Shown here: one piece after another, positions 1 through 5,241 of the stretch
Layout: every line of letters begins with the position of its first letter
Position numbering within the stretch: the stretch's first letter is position 1
Origin: an uncultured Tannerella sp.
GTDB lineage: Bacteria; Bacteroidota; Bacteroidia; Bacteroidales; Tannerellaceae
Direction: 5' to 3'
Length of the DNA stretch: 6,460 bases
NCBI GenBank assembly: GCA_938036405.1
Contig: CALHPT010000173.1
Coordinates: forward strand, 1 to 6,460
Position numbers and translations under genes: made by a program
Notes under the pieces: generated by a model
Databases searched by the model: none
Seen by the model: the letters and a program-made list of their open reading frames with translations, nothing else
Told to the model about the DNA's origin: nothing

Positions 1-775
1 GCTCTTTGAAGGCGTCTCGATTGTCATCGATAAAGCGCTTTTTTGCCTCCATGTCGCTACCCAAGGCAAGGTAAGACTGACGGAGGGCATTAACGGCGGA
101 AATAGACTTTGCAGCACCGTCAGCAATGGCCTTATAAAGCTCTTCTTGTGCGCGCCGAGCATCTTGTGCTTTCTGCCAGAGGTTGGAAAAGACGGCCACA
201 AGTCCAGCAAGAACAGCCAGTGCCCATCCGACTCCCGGGATAGACTTAATAGCCAGCCCCACGGCTCGGAAAGAAGTGGCCAGTGTCCAGTTGGCCGTGG
301 CCGCGGCGCCGGCCGTAGCCGCCTGCGTGGTATTAGCTGCCGAATCGGCGGCTTTTGCAGCTACGTTCCCAGTGGTAGCAGCAGCCTCGGCCTCATTGGC
401 TGCCGTACTTTCGGCCGCAGCCAAAGCCTCGGCCTTCCTTACGGTGGTCGCCTTTTCGGTGATCTCCCTTACGGGATGTCTAGGGGCGTATGCTGTTGCG
501 CCCTTACGCGGGTACCCGGCTAGCTTCCCTGCCTCGGCATAGGCCGTCAGGGACGCCTGCCAGGTTTGCCCGAGGTACCCGGCTAGCTTCCCAGTCCCGG
601 CAGGGGCCACGGTCGTCCGGGCGGCGGACATCAATCGAATAGAGTGAATAAAATCCCCCAAGTTGCACATAGCGTTGATTGTCATGGTCAGCTGGAAGAG
701 TTCGGAGGGCTTGACAGCGTGAAAGAAGAGGTCTGTCAATTCGTCCAGCCTACACCGGTCTTCCTCATAGTGCAC
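1..775 (-). CDS. Chimeric ORF: unknown N-terminal domain, repeat-encoded linker, tape-measure-like fragment (partial, runs off window)
   Basis: The frame is open from before 871 to base 1. I place the start at GTG 775 (reads MHYEEDRCRLDELTDLFF), because the upstream in-frame ATGs at 871 and 880 lie inside repeat DNA. Three parts follow. About 55 residues (775 to about 610) form a compact, globular-looking domain with KPSELFQLTMTINAMCNLGD and FIHSIRLMSAAR, which I do not recognise. Next is a low-complexity stretch (about 610-475) containing GKLAGYL and AEAGKLAGYP, encoded by DNA repeats. From about 472 down, an Ala-rich heptad-like region, a hydrophobic segment (IPGVGWALAVLAGLVAVF) and a charged helix (SDMEAKKRFIDDNRDAF) match the central part of Bacteroidales phage tail tape-measure proteins, which set tail length. 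The usual long N-terminal part of a tape measure is absent. The tape-measure assignment is by family resemblance from memory; the fusion is seen directly. Whether the chimera is expressed is unknown. Confidence 0.6.
   Translation of the reverse strand, partial: MHYEEDRCRLDELTDLFFHAVKPSELFQLTMTINAMCNLGDFIHSIRLMSAARTTVAPAGTGKLAGYLGQTWQASLTAYAEAGKLAGYPRKGATAYAPRHPVREITEKATTVRKAEALAAAESTAANEAEAAATTGNVAAKAADSAANTTQAATAGAAATANWTLATSFRAVGLAIKSIPGVGWALAVLAGLVAVFSNLWQKAQDARRAQEELYKAIADGAAKSISAVNALRQSYLALGSDMEAKKRFIDDNRDAFKE
472..516. repeat. 45-bp repeat-element copy inside the tape-measure-like ORF
   Basis: This stretch begins CGGGATGTCT, contains GGGGCGTATGC and a GCGCCCTTAC counter-arm, and ends GCGGGTACC. 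It aligns without gaps in length and in the same orientation with 931-975 (CGGGACGTCT ... ACGGGTACC). It is read in frame by the minus-strand ORF as YPRKGATAYAPRHP. The flanking bases (about 460-475) also form a CCC/GGG mini-hairpin like the one beside the second copy. I take it as the edge of an inserted repeat element, with tape-measure sequence resuming just below 472. Confidence 0.7.
511..592. repeat. Two identical 19-bp direct repeats, with a third inverted copy at 821-850
   Basis: GGTACCCGGCTAGCTTCCC occurs identically at 511-529 and 574-592. On the minus strand both are read in the same frame, giving GKLAGYP and GKLAGYL. A longer version, 509-538, recurs inverted at 821-850 with 27 of 30 bases matching; the three mismatches are together (CTA against TCT). 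The element therefore lies in both orientations on either side of the unfamiliar ORF domain, which could allow deletion or inversion by recombination. Confidence 0.8.
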
Positions 776-820
776 CGCGCCTCCCGGCCCGAGGCGTCTG
801 GAAGGACGCCGGCGGCCTCT

Positions 821-850
821 GCCGAGGCAGGGAAGTCTGCCGGGTACCCG
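821..850. repeat. Inverted copy of the 509-538 repeat
   Basis: It begins GCCGAGGCAGGGAAG and ends GCCGGGTACCCG. It matches the reverse complement of 509-538 at 27 of 30 bases. It abuts and slightly overlaps the inverted-repeat element starting at 843, sharing the GGTACC palindrome. On the plus strand it would encode AEAGKSAGYP, nearly the peptide that the minus strand encodes at 509-538. Confidence 0.75.
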
Positions 851-975
851 GTGTAGGGGCGTACCTTGCATACGCCCCATTAGACGGCCCCCAACGGGGC
901 CGAATGAATATATCCGGCGCCCGTCCCTGTCGGGACGTCTGTAGGGCGTATGCAATACGCCCCTACACGGGTACC
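843..975. repeat. Highly folded inverted-repeat element (MITE- or REP-like)
   Basis: The left arm (843-886) and right arm (936-975) are imperfect reverse complements. Both outer ends carry GGTACC next to GTGTAGGGGCGTA, and both inner ends carry AGACG or CGTCT. Each arm is itself palindromic: GGGGCGTA 856-863 pairs with TACGCCCC 871-878, and GTAGGGCGTA 941-950 with TACGCCCCTAC 956-966. The centre has two perfect 6-bp hairpins with 4-base loops: GGCCCC/GGGGCC at 886-901 and CGTCCC/GGGACG at 922-937. From memory, short elements with the core GGGGCGTATTGCATACGCCCC are dispersed in Bacteroidales genomes; I cannot verify copy number here. No transposase is present, so if mobile it would be non-autonomous. 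Confidence 0.8.
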
Positions 976-978
976 ATA

Positions 979-1200
979 AAATGAGGGTCGCCGCGCACCT
1001 AAATTCCGTTTTTGGCGCAAAATGACCCTCGCCGCAGGCTTCAAATCGGTTTTTAACCCAAAATGAGGGTCGCCGCGGGCTTCCGTTCGGTTTTTGGTGC
1101 AATCCGAGGGTCGCCGCGGGCTTCAAATCAGTTTTTAGCCCAATCCGAGGGTCATTTTGGACATCGAAACGGTTTTTAGTCTGCGGTGACCCTCATTTCA
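979..1200. repeat. 41-bp tandem repeat array, five full units and a 17-bp partial
   Basis: Units are 979-1019, 1020-1060, 1061-1101, 1102-1142 and 1143-1183, with a partial at 1184-1200. A typical unit starts AAATGAGGGTCGCCGCGGGC, continues TTCAAATCGG and ends with a T5 run and GCCCA. Similarity extends over the whole unit, so there are no repeat/spacer boundaries and this is not a CRISPR array. Units 2 and 6 carry GACCCTC where others carry GAGGGTC, an exact local inversion with unchanged flanks. The array ends are inverted: AAATGAGGGTC at 979-989 faces GACCCTCATTT at 1189-1199. No gene is supported between 872 and 1214, which this array and the inverted-repeat element fill. Confidence 0.9.
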
Positions 1201-1214
1201 TCCCCCCAGACCCC

Positions 1215-1757
1215 TCAACGCCTCAACGGACCCGCAGGCCCCCCCTTACTCCTCCGGCAGATGGATGTCGGGATCGCCATCGTCGCCGCCCGGCTGAGGT
1301 TTGGGCTCACGATGATCGTGCTCTCAGCTGTCACGCCGTCTACGGCTACTGAGATACGACCCGTACCGGTGGGATCCCAAGCCGTGGACTCGAGTGTGAT
1401 CGTTCGTGTAGTCACCTTGCCGGTGTCACCCTTTTCACCTTTCTGGGCAGCCAGGAAGTCAGACATGCTGCCCTCGTTGCCTGCCTCTTTCCAAAGGTCG
1501 TACGTCGATTTACCGGCGTCGCCCTGTTCGCCTTTCTGCTTAGCCAGATAGTCAGCCACGCTACCCGTGTTGCCCTGCTCTACCCAAAGCTCGTAGGCAC
1601 TTTTGCCCGCCTTTCCCGGTTCGCCTTTCAGCTTAGCCAGAAAGTCGGCCACGCTGCCTTCGTTGCCCTGCTCTTTCCAAAGCTCATAGGCCGATTTGCC
1701 ATCCTGCCCGAGCCGCTGGTCGAGCGCTACTGTTACGTTAAACTCTTTTCCTTCCAT
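1215..1757 (-). CDS. Collagen-like phage tail fibre protein with three 31-residue repeats
   Basis: This 180-residue protein starts at ATG 1757, 12 bases after the previous stop. Residues 1-19 form a short head. Residues 20-112 are three tandem 31-residue units of the type GKSAYELW-EQGN-GSVADFLA, each joined by collagen-like Gly-X-Y triplets (GEPGKA, GEQGDA, GEKGDT). Residues 115-152 form a beta-rich segment (ITLESTAW ... VDGVTAESTIIVSP) that in related Bacteroidales fibres usually leads into a longer domain, so this copy looks C-terminally shortened. After residue 152 the zero frame becomes Arg/Ala-rich (ending SKGGPAGPLRR). The -1 frame from 1299 instead gives PGGDDGDPDIHLPEE and stops at 1246, for 170 residues. 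I think the -1 ending is the ancestral one. Likely role: a trimeric fibre or adaptor on the distal tail. Confidence 0.75.
   Translation of the reverse strand: MEGKEFNVTVALDQRLGQDGKSAYELWKEQGNEGSVADFLAKLKGEPGKAGKSAYELWVEQGNTGSVADYLAKQKGEQGDAGKSTYDLWKEAGNEGSMSDFLAAQKGEKGDTGKVTTRTITLESTAWDPTGTGRISVAVDGVTAESTIIVSPNLSRAATMAIPTSICRRSKGGPAGPLRR
1299..1305 (-). other. Candidate -1 frameshift heptamer CCCAAAC
   Basis: Read on the minus strand in the fibre gene frame this is C CCA AAC, which fits the X XXY YYZ pattern of -1 ribosomal slippery sites. A slip here joins the fibre protein to a 17-codon -1 frame ending at 1246. A weak stem (GATGG/CCATC) can be drawn a little downstream, but I would not rely on it. 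The alternative is simple loss of one A from an AAAA run. Confidence 0.35.
1422..1700 (-). repeat. Three 93-bp in-frame coding repeats in the fibre gene
   Basis: Units lie at 1608-1700, 1515-1607 and 1422-1514, each encoding 31 residues that begin GK(S/T). They share AYELW or TYDLW, a GN-GS turn, a DFLA or DYLA helix end and a collagen-like linker. DNA identity between units is high enough for slippage or unequal recombination to change the repeat number and so the fibre length. Confidence 0.85.
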
Positions 1758-1769
1758 GTCTTACGTTGT

Positions 1770-2114
1770 TTAATTGTCTACTACTTCAATACCTGTGTTC
1801 ACTTCGCCCGAGGCGATGTCATAGAATCCATCCGGGAAGGTGGCATCATAGATGCGCGTCCGGAAACGTGCAAAGAGGGGGCCCTCGGTGAATCGGGGGT
1901 TGTCGAGGCCTACGACCACCTGCCCATTATCCACCTTCAATCCTGGGGGGAACGCTTCGCCGAGCTTTCGCCCGACGACGATACGCCGCGACCGCGACGT
2001 GTAAAACTCAAATTGCAGATCGCACTTCGTTGGATCGACGGGGTTGCCCATTCGGTCCGTAATGTCGATGCGAAACTTTGCATCCGATTGCTTTTGCAAA
2101 TACTGTCTGTCCAT
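1770..2114 (-). CDS. Small phage tail/baseplate accessory protein, beta-rich
   Basis: I choose ATG 2114 (reads MDRQYLQKQSDAKFRIDITD), giving 114 residues and leaving a 29-base A/T-rich leader after the upstream stop at 2144. An in-frame ATG at 2165 would overlap the previous gene and add an unlikely N-terminus. The protein has no signal peptide or membrane segment. Its pattern of alternating strands, with a FRIDITD-MGNPVDPTKCDL opening and a closing stretch around GEVNTGIEVV, resembles the N-terminal beta-sandwich of baseplate upper proteins (BppU-like) that attach fibres to the tail tip. That is a fold-level guess. Its position directly upstream of the collagen-like fibre gene fits an adaptor role. 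Confidence 0.65.
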   Translation of the reverse strand: MDRQYLQKQSDAKFRIDITDRMGNPVDPTKCDLQFEFYTSRSRRIVVGRKLGEAFPPGLKVDNGQVVVGLDNPRFTEGPLFARFRTRIYDATFPDGFYDIASGEVNTGIEVVDN

Positions 2115-2143
2115 ACTTCGTATAATCGTTAATGGTTCGTTGT

Positions 2144-2473
2144 CTATACTTCCGGCCGCCTCCACGCATAGGGGCGGCGCTGATTGAGGTAGTTCGGATC
2201 GGCCATATAGCGGTATGCCTCACGCTCGAATCGGATAGCCCGGTAAGCAGTGTGAGCGTCGCGGAGACGCAGCATTCCCCATAGCCATTCCAGCATATAG
2301 ATGAGGTAGAATCCGTGGTAACCCGTTTCGCGCATCTGCGCCGTGTGGATGGCCTCATGCCGCAGGATGGCTTCGGATAGCGGCCGATACTCCCGCCGAG
2401 CGAATACGACGCCCAGCAGATTGATGGCCGTAAAGCCACGGAAAGGCACGAGGCCGTTGTAGATGACTTTCAT
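2144..2473 (-). CDS. Small HExxH-motif protein in the tail operon (putative metallopeptidase-like)
   Basis: This 109-residue protein starts at ATG 2473 with an ATGA overlap with the stop of the previous gene. It contains HEAIH at residues 39-43 (bases 2359-2345), the zinc-binding and catalytic pattern of zincin metallopeptidases. Two glutamates follow in FEREAY (residues 82-87), either of which could be a third ligand. A hydrophobic stretch, FYLIYMLEWLWGML (about residues 55-68), lies between them and may be a membrane or buried helix. Similar short proteins are, from memory, common in Bacteroidales and mostly unstudied. The protein is much shorter than typical HExxH peptidases, so activity is unproven. 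In this operon it could act in peptidoglycan penetration or protein maturation; both are inference. Confidence 0.7.
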   Translation of the reverse strand: MKVIYNGLVPFRGFTAINLLGVVFARREYRPLSEAILRHEAIHTAQMRETGYHGFYLIYMLEWLWGMLRLRDAHTAYRAIRFEREAYRYMADPNYLNQRRPYAWRRPEV

Positions 2474-2787
2474 GCTTTCGCCTTCTTTTCAGGCGTACCG
2501 CCACCCATAGACCGGAACGCGCTGGCCGCTTCGTCCACAATGGCAGCAAACACAGCCTTCTTTTCCGCGTCGGACAGGTTGCTCCCTTTATCGATGTAAA
2601 AGCTGATCCGCCCGTCCGGAAAGGCCGAAACACTGCCGAGGTTCCGAACCTCACGTTCGATCGAGGCATTCAATTCCATCGTTCGTCCGCCTTCTTCCGT
2701 GATGTTGTACCGGATCGACAGCGTGCCCGCCTCGTCGATCTTTGTCACGCCCTGTCTGATAATTCGTTGCAATTCCATAGCCGTCAT
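2470..2787 (-). CDS. Conserved hypothetical phage protein, 105 aa
   Basis: It starts at ATG 2787, overlapping the previous stop as ATGA, and its own stop overlaps the HExxH gene in the same way, so the three genes are probably translationally coupled. The N-terminus (TAMELQRIIRQGVTKIDEAG) is a short amphipathic helix followed by strands (LSIRYNIT, MELNASI). An alpha-helical section (LSDAEKKAVFAAIVDEAASAF) precedes a basic tail, GTPEKKAKA. There is no signal peptide or membrane helix. Proteins of this size and layout occur beside the tail tip gene in Bacteroidales prophages, but I know of no assigned function. Confidence 0.7.
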   Translation of the reverse strand: MTAMELQRIIRQGVTKIDEAGTLSIRYNITEEGGRTMELNASIEREVRNLGSVSAFPDGRISFYIDKGSNLSDAEKKAVFAAIVDEAASAFRSMGGGTPEKKAKA

Positions 2788-3062
2788 CCCTCTTTTACGT
2801 CGATTGCCGCGTTTTTGACATCTCGAATAATCGAGTAAATGAATTTCCCGGTGAGGCGCTGAATAAGCAGTGCAAATTCATCGTCTGAGAACGTTTCTTC
2901 CTTGCCCGCGGGGGCAAAGTACACCTTACGTGCCAGCGCATCGACATCGAGGGTAAACGACTCCGAGTAGATGGCATTGCCGAACGCCCGCCGCTGATCG
3001 AGCACCTCGAACCGCCCCGGCTCTACTTCCAATTTGATTCTGCTGAAATCAATTCTTTTCAT
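2784..3062 (-). CDS. Conserved hypothetical phage protein, 92 aa
   Basis: I choose ATG 3062 (reads MKRIDFSRIKLEVEPGRFEV). An in-frame ATG at 3095 would overlap the tail gene stop as ATGA and add 11 polar residues, so it remains a real alternative, particularly as the next two genes use that arrangement. The protein continues with an AFGNAIYSES segment, LDVDALARKVYFA, and a C-terminal helix (DEFALLIQRL ... FIYSIIRDVK). This is the pattern of a small family I recall next to Bacteroidales tail genes, without known function. It follows the tail-tip gene by 29 bases and overlaps the next gene by 4. Confidence 0.7.
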   Translation of the reverse strand: MKRIDFSRIKLEVEPGRFEVLDQRRAFGNAIYSESFTLDVDALARKVYFAPAGKEETFSDDEFALLIQRLTGKFIYSIIRDVKNAAIDVKEG

Positions 3063-3091
3063 ATTGTCTATTGTTTGATTGTTCGTTTGTG

Positions 3092-5227
3092 TCATTCCCA
3101 GCAAACGATCCACTTGTTTTCTTCGATCATTAGCTGCCTGAAGGTGTTCCCACCTTCCTTCTTTACCGTGTTCACATGGGGTAGTGGACCCATATTGAGA
3201 CGGAGGCGGGGCTGCCATTCTCCGAGGAATGGGGAGATCTTGACATAAAACCCTGCGTCCCCTTTCTCATAGCTAAAGCCGTCGCCGCTCATGGATACCG
3301 TTCCCCCGCCATTCGTCCGCTTTACGCTGATCTCACCGCCTCTGATTCTCGTATATCCGTAATTCCCATCTCTGACATCGACACCGCCGTTCGGACTAAT
3401 ACTTACTCCTTTTGATCGTTCATAATCCCCATAGTGTTCCACCGTGAGAGAACCACCCCTCACTATAAAATCACCAATTTGTGCAGCCTTCTTTACGATC
3501 AAATTGTTCGTGTCGATCAGACTCGTTTTGATATACCCCCCATCAATGATCGTTTCATCCATCATTGCCTTCCCGATTTTGTTTCTCCAGGCGAGGCTGC
3601 CCAGACTGCTGCTGTCTGGCTTGTTATCGATCTTTTCCCGCTGCGTATTGAGTTGTGATTGCAGGCTCTTGAACTCAGCGCGACCAGTGAGGGAGATGTT
3701 TTGCGATATGAGATTGATCGCCGTGGGGCTTTGGGTGATGTACGAGGCGATCGTGTCACCGTTGGCCAGCTGCGCGGAGGCGTAGAGCGCATTACCTTGT
3801 GCGGTGGTTATAAAGCCCGCCGTTTGCAGTCGGAAGATCTTATCCTCGGACGTTGCTTGCCGATTCAGCAGGCTATTCACCTGATTTTGCGACCACGTTT
3901 GCAGTGCCGCGAGCTGATCCTTTGTTCCCCCGGCTGTGACATTGATACGCCCCACCTCACCGCGGATCTGATCGGCAAAGACCTTGAACTCCGAATGGGT
4001 CTCATAGATCGAAAGATCCGGTTTGTCCGTCAGGTTGCTGTATCCCACGGAGCCCGATTCGATGCGGATATTCCCGCCGATTATCCCCTCAGCCACGTTG
4101 GAATACGTCCGGCCGTCGGGGCTGATGATGTTGCGGATGCGCATTTGCCCGGGCAGGATTTCCGTGTAGCCGTAGGCCGTGGCGAAGCTGCGTTCCCCGC
4201 CTGATTCAGACGATAGCAGCCCCACGAGGAAGTAATAAAAGCCATCGCCCGGGTCATACTTGTACGTCTCTTGCAACAGGAACTCGCCCGACGTGCCCCC
4301 TTTGGCACATTTGGCCACGAGGTAAAAAGCCGACTTTTCACCTCCAAGGAAGGGCGAGGTGTAGCCCACCACGTCCCAATACTTGTAATCCGTCGCTTTG
4401 TGTGCCGATGAAGTCTTATTGATGCCCATCGTCATATGCTTCAGGGTGGCAGCCGGGGCCGTGAACACCTTCGTCTCATTATTCATCTCGAACAGCGGGA
4501 TGACTTCGCGCTGCGTCTCCGTCCGATTATCGACGAACATGAATTGCTGATACTCGTTGCCCACCAATACGGACATCGTGCGCACCCAGATGGGATTGAT
4601 GCCGGCCGAAAAATTGTCCAACGCCTTTTCCAGCATATCCTGCGCCTCTTTGGCATGCTCATAGGTGCGCGCCGTTTCGTGGCGCAGCTGCCGGAAGCCC
4701 TCTTCCGTTGTTACCTCGTTGCGATCGATCTTACCCAGCTGCCCCGACACGCTGCCCGGCGATGCCACATTCGAGAGCTCGAACTGGGGGCGGCGCGGGG
4801 TGTTCACTGGCGTGCGTACCCCAGTGATGCGGATCAGTAGGCCGTCCGTGGGGGCGTACTTATCTGACTCGAGCAACACGAATCCACCTTTGACGATGCG
4901 GCTGCCGATCTCTATCCAGTGACGGTCGGCATACAGCTCATCCAGCTCGGCGGAAAAGGTGTATCGCTCTACTTCGTTTTCATATTTCACCCGTACGGCC
5001 TCCCGGAACATCTCCCACGAAGCGCCCGTCCGCGTGGCATTGTCGCACACATAAGCGTCGGGCAGTGAGCAACCGAATGCGGCGTAGGTGTCGCCCACCT
5101 TCGGGATGTAGACCGTGCCGCCCGGGGGGCCTGCGGGCCCCTGCGAAGTTTGACCGGGTACCCGGCCATACTCGCCGGCCGGCGCACCGGCCCCAGTGAG
5201 GTTGCCACTTTGGAAAATGACTTTCAT
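3092..5227 (-). CDS. Tail-tip/tail-fibre protein, C-terminal portion (711 aa), separated from its N-terminus by a frameshift
   Basis: Starting at ATG 5227, the residues are: 1-11, a strand-like MKVIFQSGNLT; 12-37, a Gly/Pro-rich linker with collagen-like GPAGPPG; about 38-155, a tip domain (YIPKVGDTYAAFGCSLPDAY ... DELYADRHWIEIGSRI); about 165-205, a predicted coiled coil; about 210-400, a beta-rich region; then two fibre-type motifs (YSNLTDKPDL and KIDNKPDSSSLG), a GGYIKTSLIDTNNLIVKKA segment and a terminal beta region. In Bacteroidales phages these parts follow the domain encoded at 5242-6219 within a single protein of about 1000 residues. The frame is open above ATG 5227 and reads LDYNKALIAGQT, the expected join, so the ATG is probably internal to the original gene. 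Likely role: host-cell contact at the tail tip. Confidence 0.85.
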   Translation of the reverse strand: MKVIFQSGNLTGAGAPAGEYGRVPGQTSQGPAGPPGGTVYIPKVGDTYAAFGCSLPDAYVCDNATRTGASWEMFREAVRVKYENEVERYTFSAELDELYADRHWIEIGSRIVKGGFVLLESDKYAPTDGLLIRITGVRTPVNTPRRPQFELSNVASPGSVSGQLGKIDRNEVTTEEGFRQLRHETARTYEHAKEAQDMLEKALDNFSAGINPIWVRTMSVLVGNEYQQFMFVDNRTETQREVIPLFEMNNETKVFTAPAATLKHMTMGINKTSSAHKATDYKYWDVVGYTSPFLGGEKSAFYLVAKCAKGGTSGEFLLQETYKYDPGDGFYYFLVGLLSSESGGERSFATAYGYTEILPGQMRIRNIISPDGRTYSNVAEGIIGGNIRIESGSVGYSNLTDKPDLSIYETHSEFKVFADQIRGEVGRINVTAGGTKDQLAALQTWSQNQVNSLLNRQATSEDKIFRLQTAGFITTAQGNALYASAQLANGDTIASYITQSPTAINLISQNISLTGRAEFKSLQSQLNTQREKIDNKPDSSSLGSLAWRNKIGKAMMDETIIDGGYIKTSLIDTNNLIVKKAAQIGDFIVRGGSLTVEHYGDYERSKGVSISPNGGVDVRDGNYGYTRIRGGEISVKRTNGGGTVSMSGDGFSYEKGDAGFYVKISPFLGEWQPRLRLNMGPLPHVNTVKKEGGNTFRQLMIEENKWIVCWE

Positions 5228-5241
5228 CGTCTGCCCCGCGA

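Noticed and set aside
183..542. Plus-strand Ala-rich ORF of 119 residues
   Set aside because: It mirrors the Ala-rich tape-measure-like frame on the minus strand; GCC/GGC-rich DNA is open in several frames.
644..856. Plus-strand ORF of 70 residues ending AEAGKSAGYPV
   Set aside because: It is opposite the better minus-strand domain, and its ending is just the inverted repeat read from the other side.
1117..1140. GGGCT/AGCCC stem with a T run as an intrinsic terminator
   Set aside because: The T run is in the loop rather than after the stem, and the same sequence is part of the 41-bp repeat.
979..1200. CRISPR array
   Set aside because: The repeat spacing is regular, but similarity covers the whole 41-bp unit with no distinct spacers, and no cas gene is visible.
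843..1200. Diversity-generating retroelement or phase-variable invertase system
   Set aside because: No reverse transcriptase, invertase or template/variable repeat pair with A-specific changes is seen in the window.
3659..4204. Plus-strand ORF of 181 residues
   Set aside because: It lies wholly antisense inside the tail-tip gene, which has domain-level support.
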